From positions 18,376,501 through 18,440,500 of the forward strand of contig NC_084896.1 in the NCBI RefSeq assembly GCF_958979055.1: DNA of 64,000 nt, in the 5' to 3' direction. The notes beneath the pieces were generated by a model. The model ran no database searches and was not told where the DNA came from. It saw nothing but the letters and a program-made list of their open reading frames with translations. Positions within the stretch are counted from its first letter, which is position 1. Each line of letters opens with the position of its first letter. Shown here in pieces: positions 44,318-54,736 of the stretch. This DNA is from Alnus glutinosa (taxonomy: Eukaryota > Streptophyta > Magnoliopsida > Fagales > Betulaceae). The position numbers and the translations under genes were made by a program.

Positions 44318-45604
44318 TTTATTTATTTTATAGGCAAGTTACGAGTATTCATTATTTTTTATCGGTTTAAACTTTTAAAATTAATACTAACATATTTGTT
44401 TTTTTTTTAAAAAAAAAAAAAATTATTATGACAATCAAATAAGTTCGTATTTTTTTTTTTTTTTTTTAGTGTGTTTTGGAGGTTTTTTTTTTTTTTTTTT
44501 TTTTTTAAAAAATTTAAAAATGTGGTTTGATGTGACATAAAAATAAAAACTGTTTAATTTGTTTTTAAAAGTGTTTTGTATTTGGATTGTTTTTTAATAT
44601 ATATATAAACAAAATTTTAACAAACAACGCCTATATTATTTTACTAGTTCGACATCCCAAGAGAAAAATTATGGCTCTTCCATTAGTGGTAATTTAACAC
44701 AATATTAAAGTAATGGTTCTATGTATGAATGTGACTTTGTTATTTATTTATTTTTATTATTTTAATAAATATTCTACATATTGAATTTTACTTGTTTTAA
44801 AAAAAAATTAGATATGAATTAAATAATTAAATTTATCATTTTATATCAACCTAATTATGAGATATATAGTAATTTTTCAGTAAACAAATTTCGAGGCCAA
44901 ACCTTGTTCGAGTTCAAACTCAAAAGTGAAAAAAAAAATAAAAAAAATTGACCATACTTGTTATAGATCAGTACCTACATATATCCTTTTATAATACAAG
45001 TTTGTTTGTTTGGTTTTATTTTTATTTTTTTTTCAAAATAATGTATTTGTGAAAAACAACTTGTATGAATTTCAAGGATAGAGATTTCAGTAATTTTGCT
45101 AACGAAATTGTTAATAATTCGAACGTCAAATGTAAATAAGTTTTTAAAGGGCTTATCTGTCCGAGCAGGTTTCGTGCAGTCTACTCACTAGCTGAGACAT
45201 GTGAGTCTTATAGGAATCTCTCACATTTGTTATCTGAATTACTAACAATTCGAACAAAAAATTGTTGGGAATCCCAAATCCGTATTTCTAATATTTAAAC
45301 AAGAAATTTCTTGTTTGGAATTTTCTAATCCAACATTATTTGATGCAAGATTATGAGTAACGGGAAATACAGGAGTGTTGTACATCGTGCATTTGTGAAT
45401 GAAAAGGCTACAAGAATATCAATAGCCACAGTTTATGGGCCATCGTTAGACACGGTTGTCGGGCCAGCACCGGAGTTGGTTCACCGGGAAACCAATCCGC
45501 CTGCATACACCGAAATGAAGTATAAGGAATACCTGCAACTGCAGCAAAGCAACCAGCTTGATGGCAAATCCTGCTTGGATCATGTTCGAATCTCGCCTGC
45601 CTAA
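42552..45604 (+). CDS. 2-oxoglutarate/Fe(II)-dependent dioxygenase
   Basis: Four exons: 42552-42770, 42980-43215, 43828-44155 and 45350-45604, all GT-AG and phase-compatible, giving 345 residues. Residues about 40-150 are the N-terminal DIOX_N-type domain (IPIVDFSLL, ACQDWGFFMVINHGVP). The catalytic jelly roll follows, with the iron ligands H217 and D219 in GMPPHSDHGL and H273 in SVVHRAF, and the 2-oxoglutarate-binding R283-x-S285. All key residues are present, so the enzyme should be active. These cytosolic enzymes couple oxidation of a small molecule to decarboxylation of 2-oxoglutarate. The sequence fits the plant group annotated as 2-oxoglutarate-dependent dioxygenase 19-like or flavanone 3-dioxygenase 3-like; the substrate cannot be deduced. 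The first intron holds a 91-bp TA repeat and the last holds long T-tracts. A foldback element starts 77 bp behind the stop codon. Confidence 0.9.
42877..42967. repeat. (TA)n microsatellite in the dioxygenase first intron
   Basis: An uninterrupted TA repeat of 91 bp ends only 12 bases before the exon 2 acceptor. Likely to vary in length between individuals. Confidence 0.97.
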
Positions 45605-45680
45605 ACTAGTTGCCTCTTCCTTATCTATGTAACCAAACATTCTTTTCTTTTCCTTCTTTAAGGAAGTATGATTTTTATTT

Positions 45681-46410
45681 GGGGTAATTATCTTTTCCCC
45701 ATTAACTACCGGCCTGTGTCATTTTGTCCCTACGAACTACCACTTCGACCAAAAGAGAGCATTAAACTACCATTTTTACACACTTTGCCCCCTTCCGTCA
45801 GTCTAATTCATGCAAAGACTTAAATGCCCTAACTCAATTTCAAAAATGACCTAAATACCCTCATCTTAAAAAAAAAAAATGAAGAAAAATGGGGTGGCTG
45901 AGGTGGCCGGGTGGCCTGTGAGCCACCCCGGCCTCCCCAGAACCTGGGGTGGCCGCGCGGCCACCCTAGGTCTTTTGAGGCCATGGGTGGCCCACGAGCC
46001 ACCCCTAAAGGTGGCTCCAACCACCTCTGGCTCTGGGGTGGCTCGCGGCCACCCCTTAAGCCGGGGTGGGCCGTGAGCCACCTCTGGGGGTGGCTCGCAG
46101 GCCACCCGACCACCTCAGGGGTGGCTGCCGCCACCCCTTTTCCTTCAGGTTGGTTTTTTTGTTTTTTTGTTTTTTTTTTTTTTTTTTTAATTTTAATATT
46201 TTTTATTAATTACTGTAAAGGACATTTTGGTCTTTAAATCAAAATTAACGGAAAAAAATGGCATATTCCATCCAAGTAAACGGGATTCCTGACAGAAGGG
46301 GGCAAAGTGTGTAAAAATGGTAGTTTGATGCTCTCTTTTGGTCGAAGTGGTAGTTCGTGGGGGCAAAATGACACAGGGCGGTAGTTCATGGAGGGAAAAG
46401 ATAATTACCC
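45681..46410. mobile_element. Foldback element with GGTGGC core, 10-bp target duplication (family 2)
   Basis: Starts GGGGTAATTATCTTTTCCC and ends with its inverse. The inverted arms are about 120 bp (45681-45801 and 46290-46410) and nearly identical, including AACTACCACTTCGACCAAAA. ATTTTTATTT is present on both sides (45671-45680 and 46411-46420). The core, 45890-46140, is GC-rich with repeated GGTGGC and GCCACCCC words. No transposase. Long arms with a 9-10 bp duplication suggest a non-autonomous Mutator-like element. Confidence 0.88.
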
Positions 46411-47012
46411 ATTTTTATTTTTATTTTTAAAGATATTTTATAATGTATATTTCTTAAAATCTCAATCATCTCAATGTTAAATTAAGAAGGTGTTAAGAGT
46501 ATTACAATTTTTACTTTAAAATTATTTATAAACTCATATAATTAGTTAATTAATCAAGTGAAAAAAATATGATTTATCAATTTCTTTTAATTATTTGATC
46601 AATTATGACTTATCACATTAATTTATAAATAACTTAGTAAAAGTTGTTATATCTAAGTTATTTTCCTTAAATTAAAGAAATTTATAAATGCCCAATCCCA
46701 ATCCCAGATGGAGCAATAAAAATTCATTTTGTTGTCTCCCATGTACAACAAAAATTAAAAGAATAATTTTACTCTTCATATACATTTATCACTTTTATTT
46801 TATACATGTTGACTTTACTTATTTTAAGTAGCTTATTATTATTATTATTTTTAAGTTGTTGAATATGTGAAGCTATTTAAAATAAAAATAAAATTAATAT
46901 GATAAATAAATGTAAAAGTTATCATAACTCAAATTGAAAACATCTTTAGAGATGCTAAACAAACGCAAGTGCCGCATTTATTTATTTTTTTCTTTGTAAC
47001 TTCCATTCGCAT

Positions 47013-47082
<70 letters not shown>

Positions 47083-47634
47083 GGAAAATTTTAACTAATA
47101 ATTCTTGAACTTTCATTATTTTTGAAAAAAATGTATTCAAATTTTAAAAAGTGTTAATTTATAGTATTTATCTTTCAATTGTTTTCAATTTCAACCATCT
47201 GTTAGATATTTTCGTTAAATTCTATAAAAAATTTCAAACTACCCTTGTGTTAATTTTGTTAAAAAAATTTATAAATTTTTTCAAAGATTCAGGCATTGAT
47301 ATGCAAATTTCTTTAAATTCTAACCAATACCTAAATCCTATTATTTTTTTTTCCTAATAAAAAATGGTATTTTGAGAGTTTTGACAGGATTTAACGGAAA
47401 TTTATAATGGAGAATTAAAATTAAAAAAAAAAAATTAAAAGATGAATACTCTAAATTAACACTTTTTAAAATGTGTGTTTTTTTTTTTTATCAGGGTTAT
47501 AAGTAAAATTCTCTCGTACTTATAATAATAATAATTAAAAAAAGAAAGCTTTGATAAAAAAAGACATTTTCTTTACGGCCTTTTATATAAGAGCCCAAAG
47601 AAAGAGAAACGGGGTGTAACCAAACAGCGTGGCA
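46411..47634. other. AT-rich spacer with AAT microsatellite
   Basis: An AAT repeat at 47015-47082 (about 22 units) and scattered T/A runs. No gene is supported. Confidence 0.6.
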
Positions 47635-50600
47635 ATGGCCTCTCGCTTACTATTCCTCACTCTCATAAGGTAAGCTCACCGGGATTCATCATTCTACATT
47701 TCTACTTCCCATTCCTCCGTTTGGTTCTCGAGAAAATGTAAAGGAAATTGTGAACTTTTTATGATTCAGTTACTATTTCAATTAACTAAAAAGAAGAAGA
47801 AGAAGAAAAAAAAAAAGTAGGGGAAATCTTTCATTTTCTTGCGTTTTCTCCGCAACCAAACGGGTTTGATTTTTCTTAGTGGCCCAGTAAACTAACCTCT
47901 GTCTGCAAACCCTAGAAATGGCAGAAATGGCGGTGGCTTCATTAACGGCAATTCTCAGTCACTCTCACTCTTCAATAGGACCAGCTTTCTTTGTAGATTT
48001 CTCTCTTCCGAAACTCAGACAAGGGAGTTTCTCGAAGAGTCTTTGAATTCTCAGGAAAACGACGACCTCAGGAGCAGAATCTTCAGGCTCAGACTCCCCA
48101 AGCGGAGCGCCACCAATATTCTTCACAGATGGGTCGGCGAAGGCAATCAGATTACGGTCTCCGAGCTCCGTCAAATCTCGAAGGAGCTCAGGAAGTCCCA
48201 GCGTTACAAGCACGCTCTCGAGGTTCGGTTCTCTCTCCCTTAGATAATTTTCTATGAGGTGTTTGCTTGCTGAGAAAATGGTGAAAATTTTATTGAATTT
48301 GAAGGATTTTTTCTCTTCTTAGCCGACTCTCCAAAGGAGCTTCAGAACGTTGAAAGAAGGCAGTTAAATGTATTTAGCTATAGAAGTACTGCTGAGTTAC
48401 TAGTATGATTTTCGTGCAATTCTGGTGATTTTAGCAACGCATTGTACTTCAATAAATTAGTCTATAGATGGATTCTTTAAGGTGAAAATCAAGGACTGCT
48501 TAGCTTACAATTAATAAGAATTGGTATTATATTGAGATTTCTTTGATGGGTGCTTGTTTAAGGGCACATTTGTTAGGATTTGGCTATTGCTCTTTACACT
48601 CTAGCTTCAAGATATGTACAGTTCAGCCGGATATGTTTAGATCAAAATCTTAATTTAGCTTCTAGATATATATATGTGCGTGCGTGCACGCGCGTCACCA
48701 AACAATTGGTACGGCCCAGAAGTAATATTACCTATAAGCTTGATGAGTATAATTTGATTTGAATAGTTATTGTTAGAGAGCAGTGTGTGAGTAATTGAAT
48801 TTTCAGAACTAGCAGCATCTTAAATATATCTTATTGGAATTGTTGTTCCTTCCATATATGCGTATGCAAATGAAGATGAGTTATATATGAATAAATATGT
48901 GCTTATGAAATTTAATCACGATTAAGCAAAGCATGCTTTAAAGAAGGAATATTCTTATCTTTTTCAGACACAAAAAGGAAATCATTTAGAAAGCAAAGCC
49001 CTAGGTTATGAAAAATGAACAAAGAGATTACCTCTGTTTATTGAAAAAGATTAAGAAAAGATACAATTAGCTAATGGCAAAACATGAGTTCCTGAAGTGG
49101 TTTAAATACAATGAATTGTTGCTAAAGAAAAAGGAAAAAGTTCTTGGCTGAACGAGTCACAATTCGAGCTGCATGGTCAGTGGTGGAGGCAGGGGGCTGG
49201 GGCTATGCCCCCTCTCCCCCCTCCCTCCAAAAAAGAAAATTTTGGCCCCCCTGCCCTAACCCCTTAAAAAAATTTACATGGGACTTTTGAAGCTCAAACT
49301 CAAGCTGGCCCTCCCAAAAGCTTCAAAAAAGATTCTACATGGTGGTCCGACCCCCCAAAAAAGTTATATAGAAAAGGGCCTCTCTCAAAATAATTCGTAA
49401 AATAAAAGTTTGTGGACTTTTTAAGCTCAAACCCGAAAGCACCTCAGCTAGCCACCAAAAATTCCAAAAGAAAATTCATATGATGATTCGGTCCTTGGAA
49501 TAAAAGAAAAAAAATTATATAGAATGACCTCTCAAAATATGACACGTTTTCACAATTTTTTCAGCTACCCATTACTGGTTTCCAAAGCTTCTTTCCTTCT
49601 TTGGCCATTCGGCTCTTTCGTTTCTCGTGCCCCCATTTCTTCCCTTTCTTTCTCTCTTCTTTGCAAGCAGAGAATGCCAAAGCCCAAGAAATTTAGATTA
49701 ACGAGGACTAAAGCTTCGAGGAAACTTGGTATTCGGTAAATCTTTTTCCTCTTTTAGTTCTAATATTCTACTTCTTCTTCTTAATCTCATTGTGTTATGT
49801 TATTTTGGCCGGGCCGGGTTATAGATAAAGTTAACTACTTTAGTTGTTAGGCGCCACGCAGGCCACACCCACAATGACTGACACAGCAAAATTTGCTAAA
49901 TTGCTAGGCTGCGTAGGTGCTTTATTGTTTGGGTGGAGGCAGGTGATTAGGTGAAAGCAAATGTGAAGTCTTGTTTATGATGTTGGTTTTTTTATTTTTA
50001 ATTTTTTTTAATTTTTATAAGTACATTATGTTTATTGTTGATGCAATGGTTTTGTTGTTTTTACTTTTCTTTTTCCAGTTATTTATTCAGTTATTTATGA
50101 AGAAAAATTCTGACATCTAAGTAAGTTAGTATTTTTTAGCTACATTTTAGAACAGACTTTTGTCAACTTATAGGAAAGAATAGGTTAGATCAGTTGCATG
50201 AGGTAAAACAATTTATTGATAAAAACAATATTATTTTATTAGTGCAGCCCCATTCCCCAAGAGAAAAATGCTGGCTTCGCCATTGTGCATAGTAGTATAG
50301 AAGCTCGTCTATTATTTGAAAGGTGGAGGTTTTACAAAAGTTCCTCTTTATATATTTATTTTGCTTTGGGTTCCTTCTCTCACTTTCTTGTTTAACAAAT
50401 GAAGAAGTCTTTGTTCTCACTCCAAACCTCATCCACCATTTGCAGTTGAAAAGATTGACAACACGTTTATGGCCTGCTATAAGTGTTTTTCTTTTGACAG
50501 TGAAGATCTGGATAGTTGGTGGCATGAGCTAGGCCAACCATCTAATTTATTGTATTATGGGATCTCTTAGGGCACATTAAAGAGGATATGTTTGTTAATT

Positions 50601-50742
50601 TCTGTCTTGACCTTAAGAATTGCTGTCTTTTGCCTTTTCCCTTTTCTATATTTTTAAAAAATCATGAGTCAAATTATCTTGATCACTTGATCACCCAGAT
50701 GTCTACGCTAGATTTATATGATTGGTTGGAGGTGAACGTTTG

Positions 50743-50816
<74 letters not shown>

Positions 50817-51971
50817 TGCTTGGTTTGGTTGCTAAGACTATATCTTAATCCTGTAACAGGTTGGTGATGGAGCATCTGTTTAATTTATTTATTTATTTTT
50901 CAATAAGTATTTGTTACATGATTAGTGGACAATCAAAGGATAGAATTAGCTGGGAAAGAATTCCAGAACATCTGTTATGAAAGTTTTAAGCCTTTCTATC
51001 ATGTCCCTGCTTTAATACATAATTGTTGACATAATTTTAAATCCTGTTGTATAATTGATGCAAGTTTGCAGATAACAGAATGGATGGTTACCCATGAAGA
51101 ATATGAATTATCAGACTCTGACTATGCCGTCCGCATTGACTTGATGACAAAAGTTTTCGGCATTGATGCTGCAGAACGCTACTTTGAAGGCCTACCTCTG
51201 TCTGCAAAAACAAGTGAAACATGCACTGCTCTCCTCCACTCTTATGCTGGGGCAAAATTGATTGAAAAGGCCGAGAAACTTTATGAGGGGATGAAGGACT
51301 CAAACCTGCCCTTAAATGCCCTTACATATAATGAGATGATGACTTTATACATGTCACTTGGGCATGTTGAGAAGGTCCCATTAGTTGTCGAAGAACTTAA
51401 ACGACAGAAGGTTGCACCCGATATCTTCACTTATAATCTATGGATAAGTTCATGTGCTGCAACATTAGACATCGATGAAGTTAGAAGGATTCTAGAGGAA
51501 ATGAGCAATGATTCAGTTTCTAATGAAGATTGGGCGAGATACATTAACCTCACCAATATATATGTTACCGCAGGTCATCTTGTAAATGCAGACTCTAACT
51601 CTCTAGTTGAAGCTGAGAAAGTTATCACACAAAGAGAATCGATAACGTACGACTTACTTATTATTCTGTATGCTGGTTTAGGAAACAAAGACAGAATTGA
51701 TCAGATATGGAAATGCTTGAGAATGGCTAAACAAAAAATGTCAAGCAGAAACTATATTTGCATTCTTTCTTCATATCTGATGCTTGGGCATTTGAAAGAA
51801 GTAGAAGAAGTTATTGATCAGTGGAAGCAATCAACGACAACAGATTTTGATGTTTCTGCTTGTAGTAGGCTTTTAGCTGCTTTTGCGGATGTTGGGTTGA
51901 CTGAGAAGGTCCAAAATTTTCACATGCTGCTGATTCAGAAGAACTGCGACCCTGCAAGTCTATCGAAATAG
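47635..51971 (+). CDS. Pentatricopeptide repeat protein, probably mitochondrial
   Basis: Three exons: 47635-47669, 47916-48222 and 51072-51971, with GT-AG introns and matching phases, giving 413 residues. The first 40 or so residues (MASRLLFLTLIRNGRNGGGF, then NRTSFLCRFLSSE) are basic, Ser/Leu-rich and nearly free of acid, a typical mitochondrial presequence. Exon 2 adds LRSRIFRLRLPKRSATNILHRWVGEG, usual in the P-class group related to Arabidopsis At2g20710. Exon 3 carries degenerate 35-residue helical hairpins, for example LTYNEMMTLYMSLGHVEKV and FTYNLWISSCAATLDIDEV. PPR proteins bind organelle RNA and act in its processing, stability or translation. No E or DYW editing domain is present, so editing is not expected. 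The second intron is 2.85 kb and repeat-laden. Confidence 0.88.
48223..51071 (+). other. Large PPR intron with retroelement-like fragments
   Basis: 49180-49290 contains GCAGGGGGCTGGGGCTATGCCCCC and runs of CCCTCCC, resembling 56270-56440 in the kinase intron (GGAGCCAGCCCCCC, GGGGGGGCC). A CT/CA compound microsatellite lies at 50743-50815. Open frames of up to about 110 codons have no family resemblance. Confidence 0.6.
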
Positions 51972-53128
51972 TAGCTAGAGTTTGGTCTTATCTGCATACA
52001 ATATTTGAGGGATCGGTGTTTGGACTTCTTGGAGAGGAAAGGAAATAAGTACACTTTGCGATTCTTTGAGGCTTGCTGCATCACTGAATTGTCTCATCCA
52101 AGTTTCAACATTCTGGTATTGCTGCTGTTTCACTTTTTGTGTCCATACTCTGGAAATGTAAAATTCAGGGTTTCTTGAATATCAGACTTATATTTATTTC
52201 CTTCCCAATGTCTTTGATCTAAGATACTTTCCCAGCTGCTGATTTAATCATCACTGCTAGTGTCAAAAATGGGCGCAAAACTTGTGGTTTTGCAATTTCG
52301 AGCCAGGTTCAACCCAAGGAAAGGGGGCGGGATTTCTTCAATGAAGACGTTGATCGACTAAATGTAGAATGGTTATTTTTTGACAGTTGAAACAAGGTTT
52401 TAATACACTTGTTATGCATTACTTTATTATATTATTGTCCAGAAATATTCACAATAAATATGGAACCATTTTTTAGGTTATTGTCTTGTATTTCAGCCCT
52501 GTAAGAGAAGGCTTCATACATCATTTCCATTCTAATATCTACGTGTATTATGTACTTTTATAAGGTCAATTAGCCAAATTCAAATTATGCTCTGGTTTAG
52601 CTGGTGTCAAGTTTAGGAAAAATGATATATGAGACAGCCGAAGTGGCTGCATTGACTTTGATTCATGCTAAAATGCATTCGCAGGCGCATTTCTTGTTTT
52701 TCCTTGAGAAATTGGGTGTTTCCTCAATTGATGGTTAAAATTAAGACCAACTAGGAGGTTCTGTTTTTATGTGAAGTAGTGTAAGATGGTTTGCTTTTAA
52801 CCTATTTTTATCTAGGCTGATCAAGCTGCCAAAGGAACCAGCTGAGCTGTCGCAGCATCTCACCAATTCACATCGGTCGGTTTTCGACACGGTGAAATTG
52901 GCGTTTTTGGATCTGGTGTTGTTTTTGGAGGTCGGAGGTCATCTTTTACGGACAAAAACGCTCTCAAATTATTTATTCGAATTTAAAAGAATTCAGGCAC
53001 AGACCACTTATAAGGCCCACATGACCACCGGATAAGTAGTTTGGCGTTGGTCAGATGAATCTCATAAATAGATTATAACAACCACCTGTCTGAATTCTTT
53101 CAAATTCAAACAAATAAAAGAATGATAT
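51972..53128. other. PPR 3' flank and spacer
   Basis: At about 52970-53110 an inverted pair (TTCGAATTTAAAAGAATTCAGGCA and TGTCTGAATTCTTTCAAATTC) marks a short MITE-like element. No other gene is supported. Confidence 0.5.
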
Positions 53129-53361
53129 AAATTTCCTACAAGCCGGTTTGTAAGAAATTTCTTCATACAACTTACATATAAGATTGACAAGCGTTCCTTG
53201 GCATGTGAGAAACACATGTTATTTTAATAGCATGTGCTTCTCACATGTTTTTTTAATAGTATTAATAAAAAAATATGTACTTCTTACATGTTTAAATGAC
53301 ACATGTCACTCTAATATGTGAGTTGTATGAAATTTCTTACAAATCGTTTTGTAGGAAATTT
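53129..53361. mobile_element. MITE with 48-bp inverted ends (AAATTTCCTACAA)
   Basis: The left end AAATTTCCTACAAGCCGGTT and the right end mirror each other over about 48 bp, including TTTGTAAGAAATTTC and CATACAACT(T/C)ACATAT. The 233-bp interior repeats CACATGT words. Non-coding; target duplication not resolved. Confidence 0.75.
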
Positions 53362-53689
53362 TTGTCCGAGAAGAAAAACTCAAATTTGATCTCTCTCTCT
53401 TACTTTTATTAAAAAATATAAGATGCCATGTCAATGTAAAAAAACCCTAAAAACACACTAAAATGAGCTCCATTATTCCTTCACAAATAATTTGAGCATT
53501 CCTTTTATGAGACGGAAGGTTGGTTCCTTGGTAGTTAAGTAGTAAAGACCAGCAGTCTCGCAGGTCATGCACTATACTGTGTTTGGACCCACGTGGTAGT
53601 TAATGGCGACGCGCGAGATCAACAGCGTCATTTATACCGACGGTTGTCCTTTTCACGTGAAACTTTCCTCTCTCTCCCTCTCTCTCTCT

Positions 53690-54736
53690 CTCACGCACAC
53701 ACACGCGCAAATTTGCAGCTTTCTCTTTCCATCAGAACCCTCCTTTTTAGCACAAGAGCTAGCCTCCAATCACCGCCTCATCTAATTTTGCTGTCTGTTT
53801 CTTCTTCATGAAGGTAAACGAACGCACCGATGTTTGTATTTGTTTCGTTTTCAGGGTTTCCTGGGACCTTGCTTTAATGTATCCCAATTTGTTTGTGGTC
53901 TTTCTGTTGCTTGAGATCACTCCCTGTTTGCTTGCTGAGAAAACGATGGAAAAATAAGAGAAAAGAGAAGAGCATTCATTTGGGATTCTTTTTTTTTTTT
54001 TTTTTTTTGGTTTTTAAGTTGATAAATTTACCTGAAGTACGCCATTCACAATTTACCTGACACTTGGTTAGTTTTGTATATCCTTTTCTTTCTCTCAAAA
54101 AAAGAAAAAGAAAGAAGAAGCTCTGTTTGGATCCCTAGAAAATAGCGGAAATTTTATGTTATTAGTTGGTGTTGGTGGAGACTTTAGTTTTTGTCAGGGG
54201 TCTCAAATTAATGAAAGATTAGTACTTTAAAAGTATGGTTTTCATTTTCTTTTTCTCTAAACTTATAGTAGCAAATGGGGCAATGGTGCATTTTTTTAAA
54301 ATGTTGTGGTACTTTAACGGGTTTTATCTTCTCATACTGCCTTTATCAATCTCTGCAGATCGATGTCCGCAACATGGGAATCATCTTTCCAGATGGGGCT
54401 GAAGAAAAAGAACAAGCGGCTCCTGATGTTCAAAGGTCTAAACTTCGCTCTTGTTTGTGTTTGCGTACCATTATTATCATTTCAATTTCGGATTATTTGA
54501 TTGGTGTTAATTATTTTTTTACTGATACCCAGTTCCTGGAATTGCAGAACTCAATACGAAAGCAGTCTATTGACATGGTTGTTTCTCCCTTAGTTTTAGT
54601 CAATTGTTAACTGATTATCCTTTGTATTCAAGGATGGCGAGGGAGATTTTGGTAGTTATGCGGTAAATGAATTTTTTTTTTCCCAGTTGCTCATGGAATT
54701 TACAATATTGTACTATTTTCTACCTTGATTTGTATC
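53690..54736 (+). other. Probable leader exons of the kinase gene
   Basis: Four blocks have exon-like borders: a CT-rich block ending ATGAAG|GTAAAC at 53813, 54359-54435 (CTGCAG before, AAG|GTCTA after), 54548-54577 and 54633-54662. The first two join in frame from an ATG at 53808. The chain does not connect in frame with the kinase ATG at 54737, so it is best seen as a spliced 5' leader with an upstream ORF, or as a small separate transcript. Needs cDNA to settle. Confidence 0.35.

Noticed and set aside
45829..46237. Overlapping frames of up to 108 codons with Gly/Trp/Pro repeats
   Set aside because: They arise from the GGTGGC core of the foldback element and read open in several frames on both strands, as repetitive GC-rich DNA does.
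47015..47082. CRISPR-like or satellite array
   Set aside because: It is a simple AAT microsatellite.
49524..49739. 71-codon frame in the PPR intron with a basic end (PKPKKFRLTRTKASRKLGIR)
   Set aside because: Considered as a retrocopy or small ribosomal-like protein, but no family match can be supported, and it lies in an intron with other repeat fragments.
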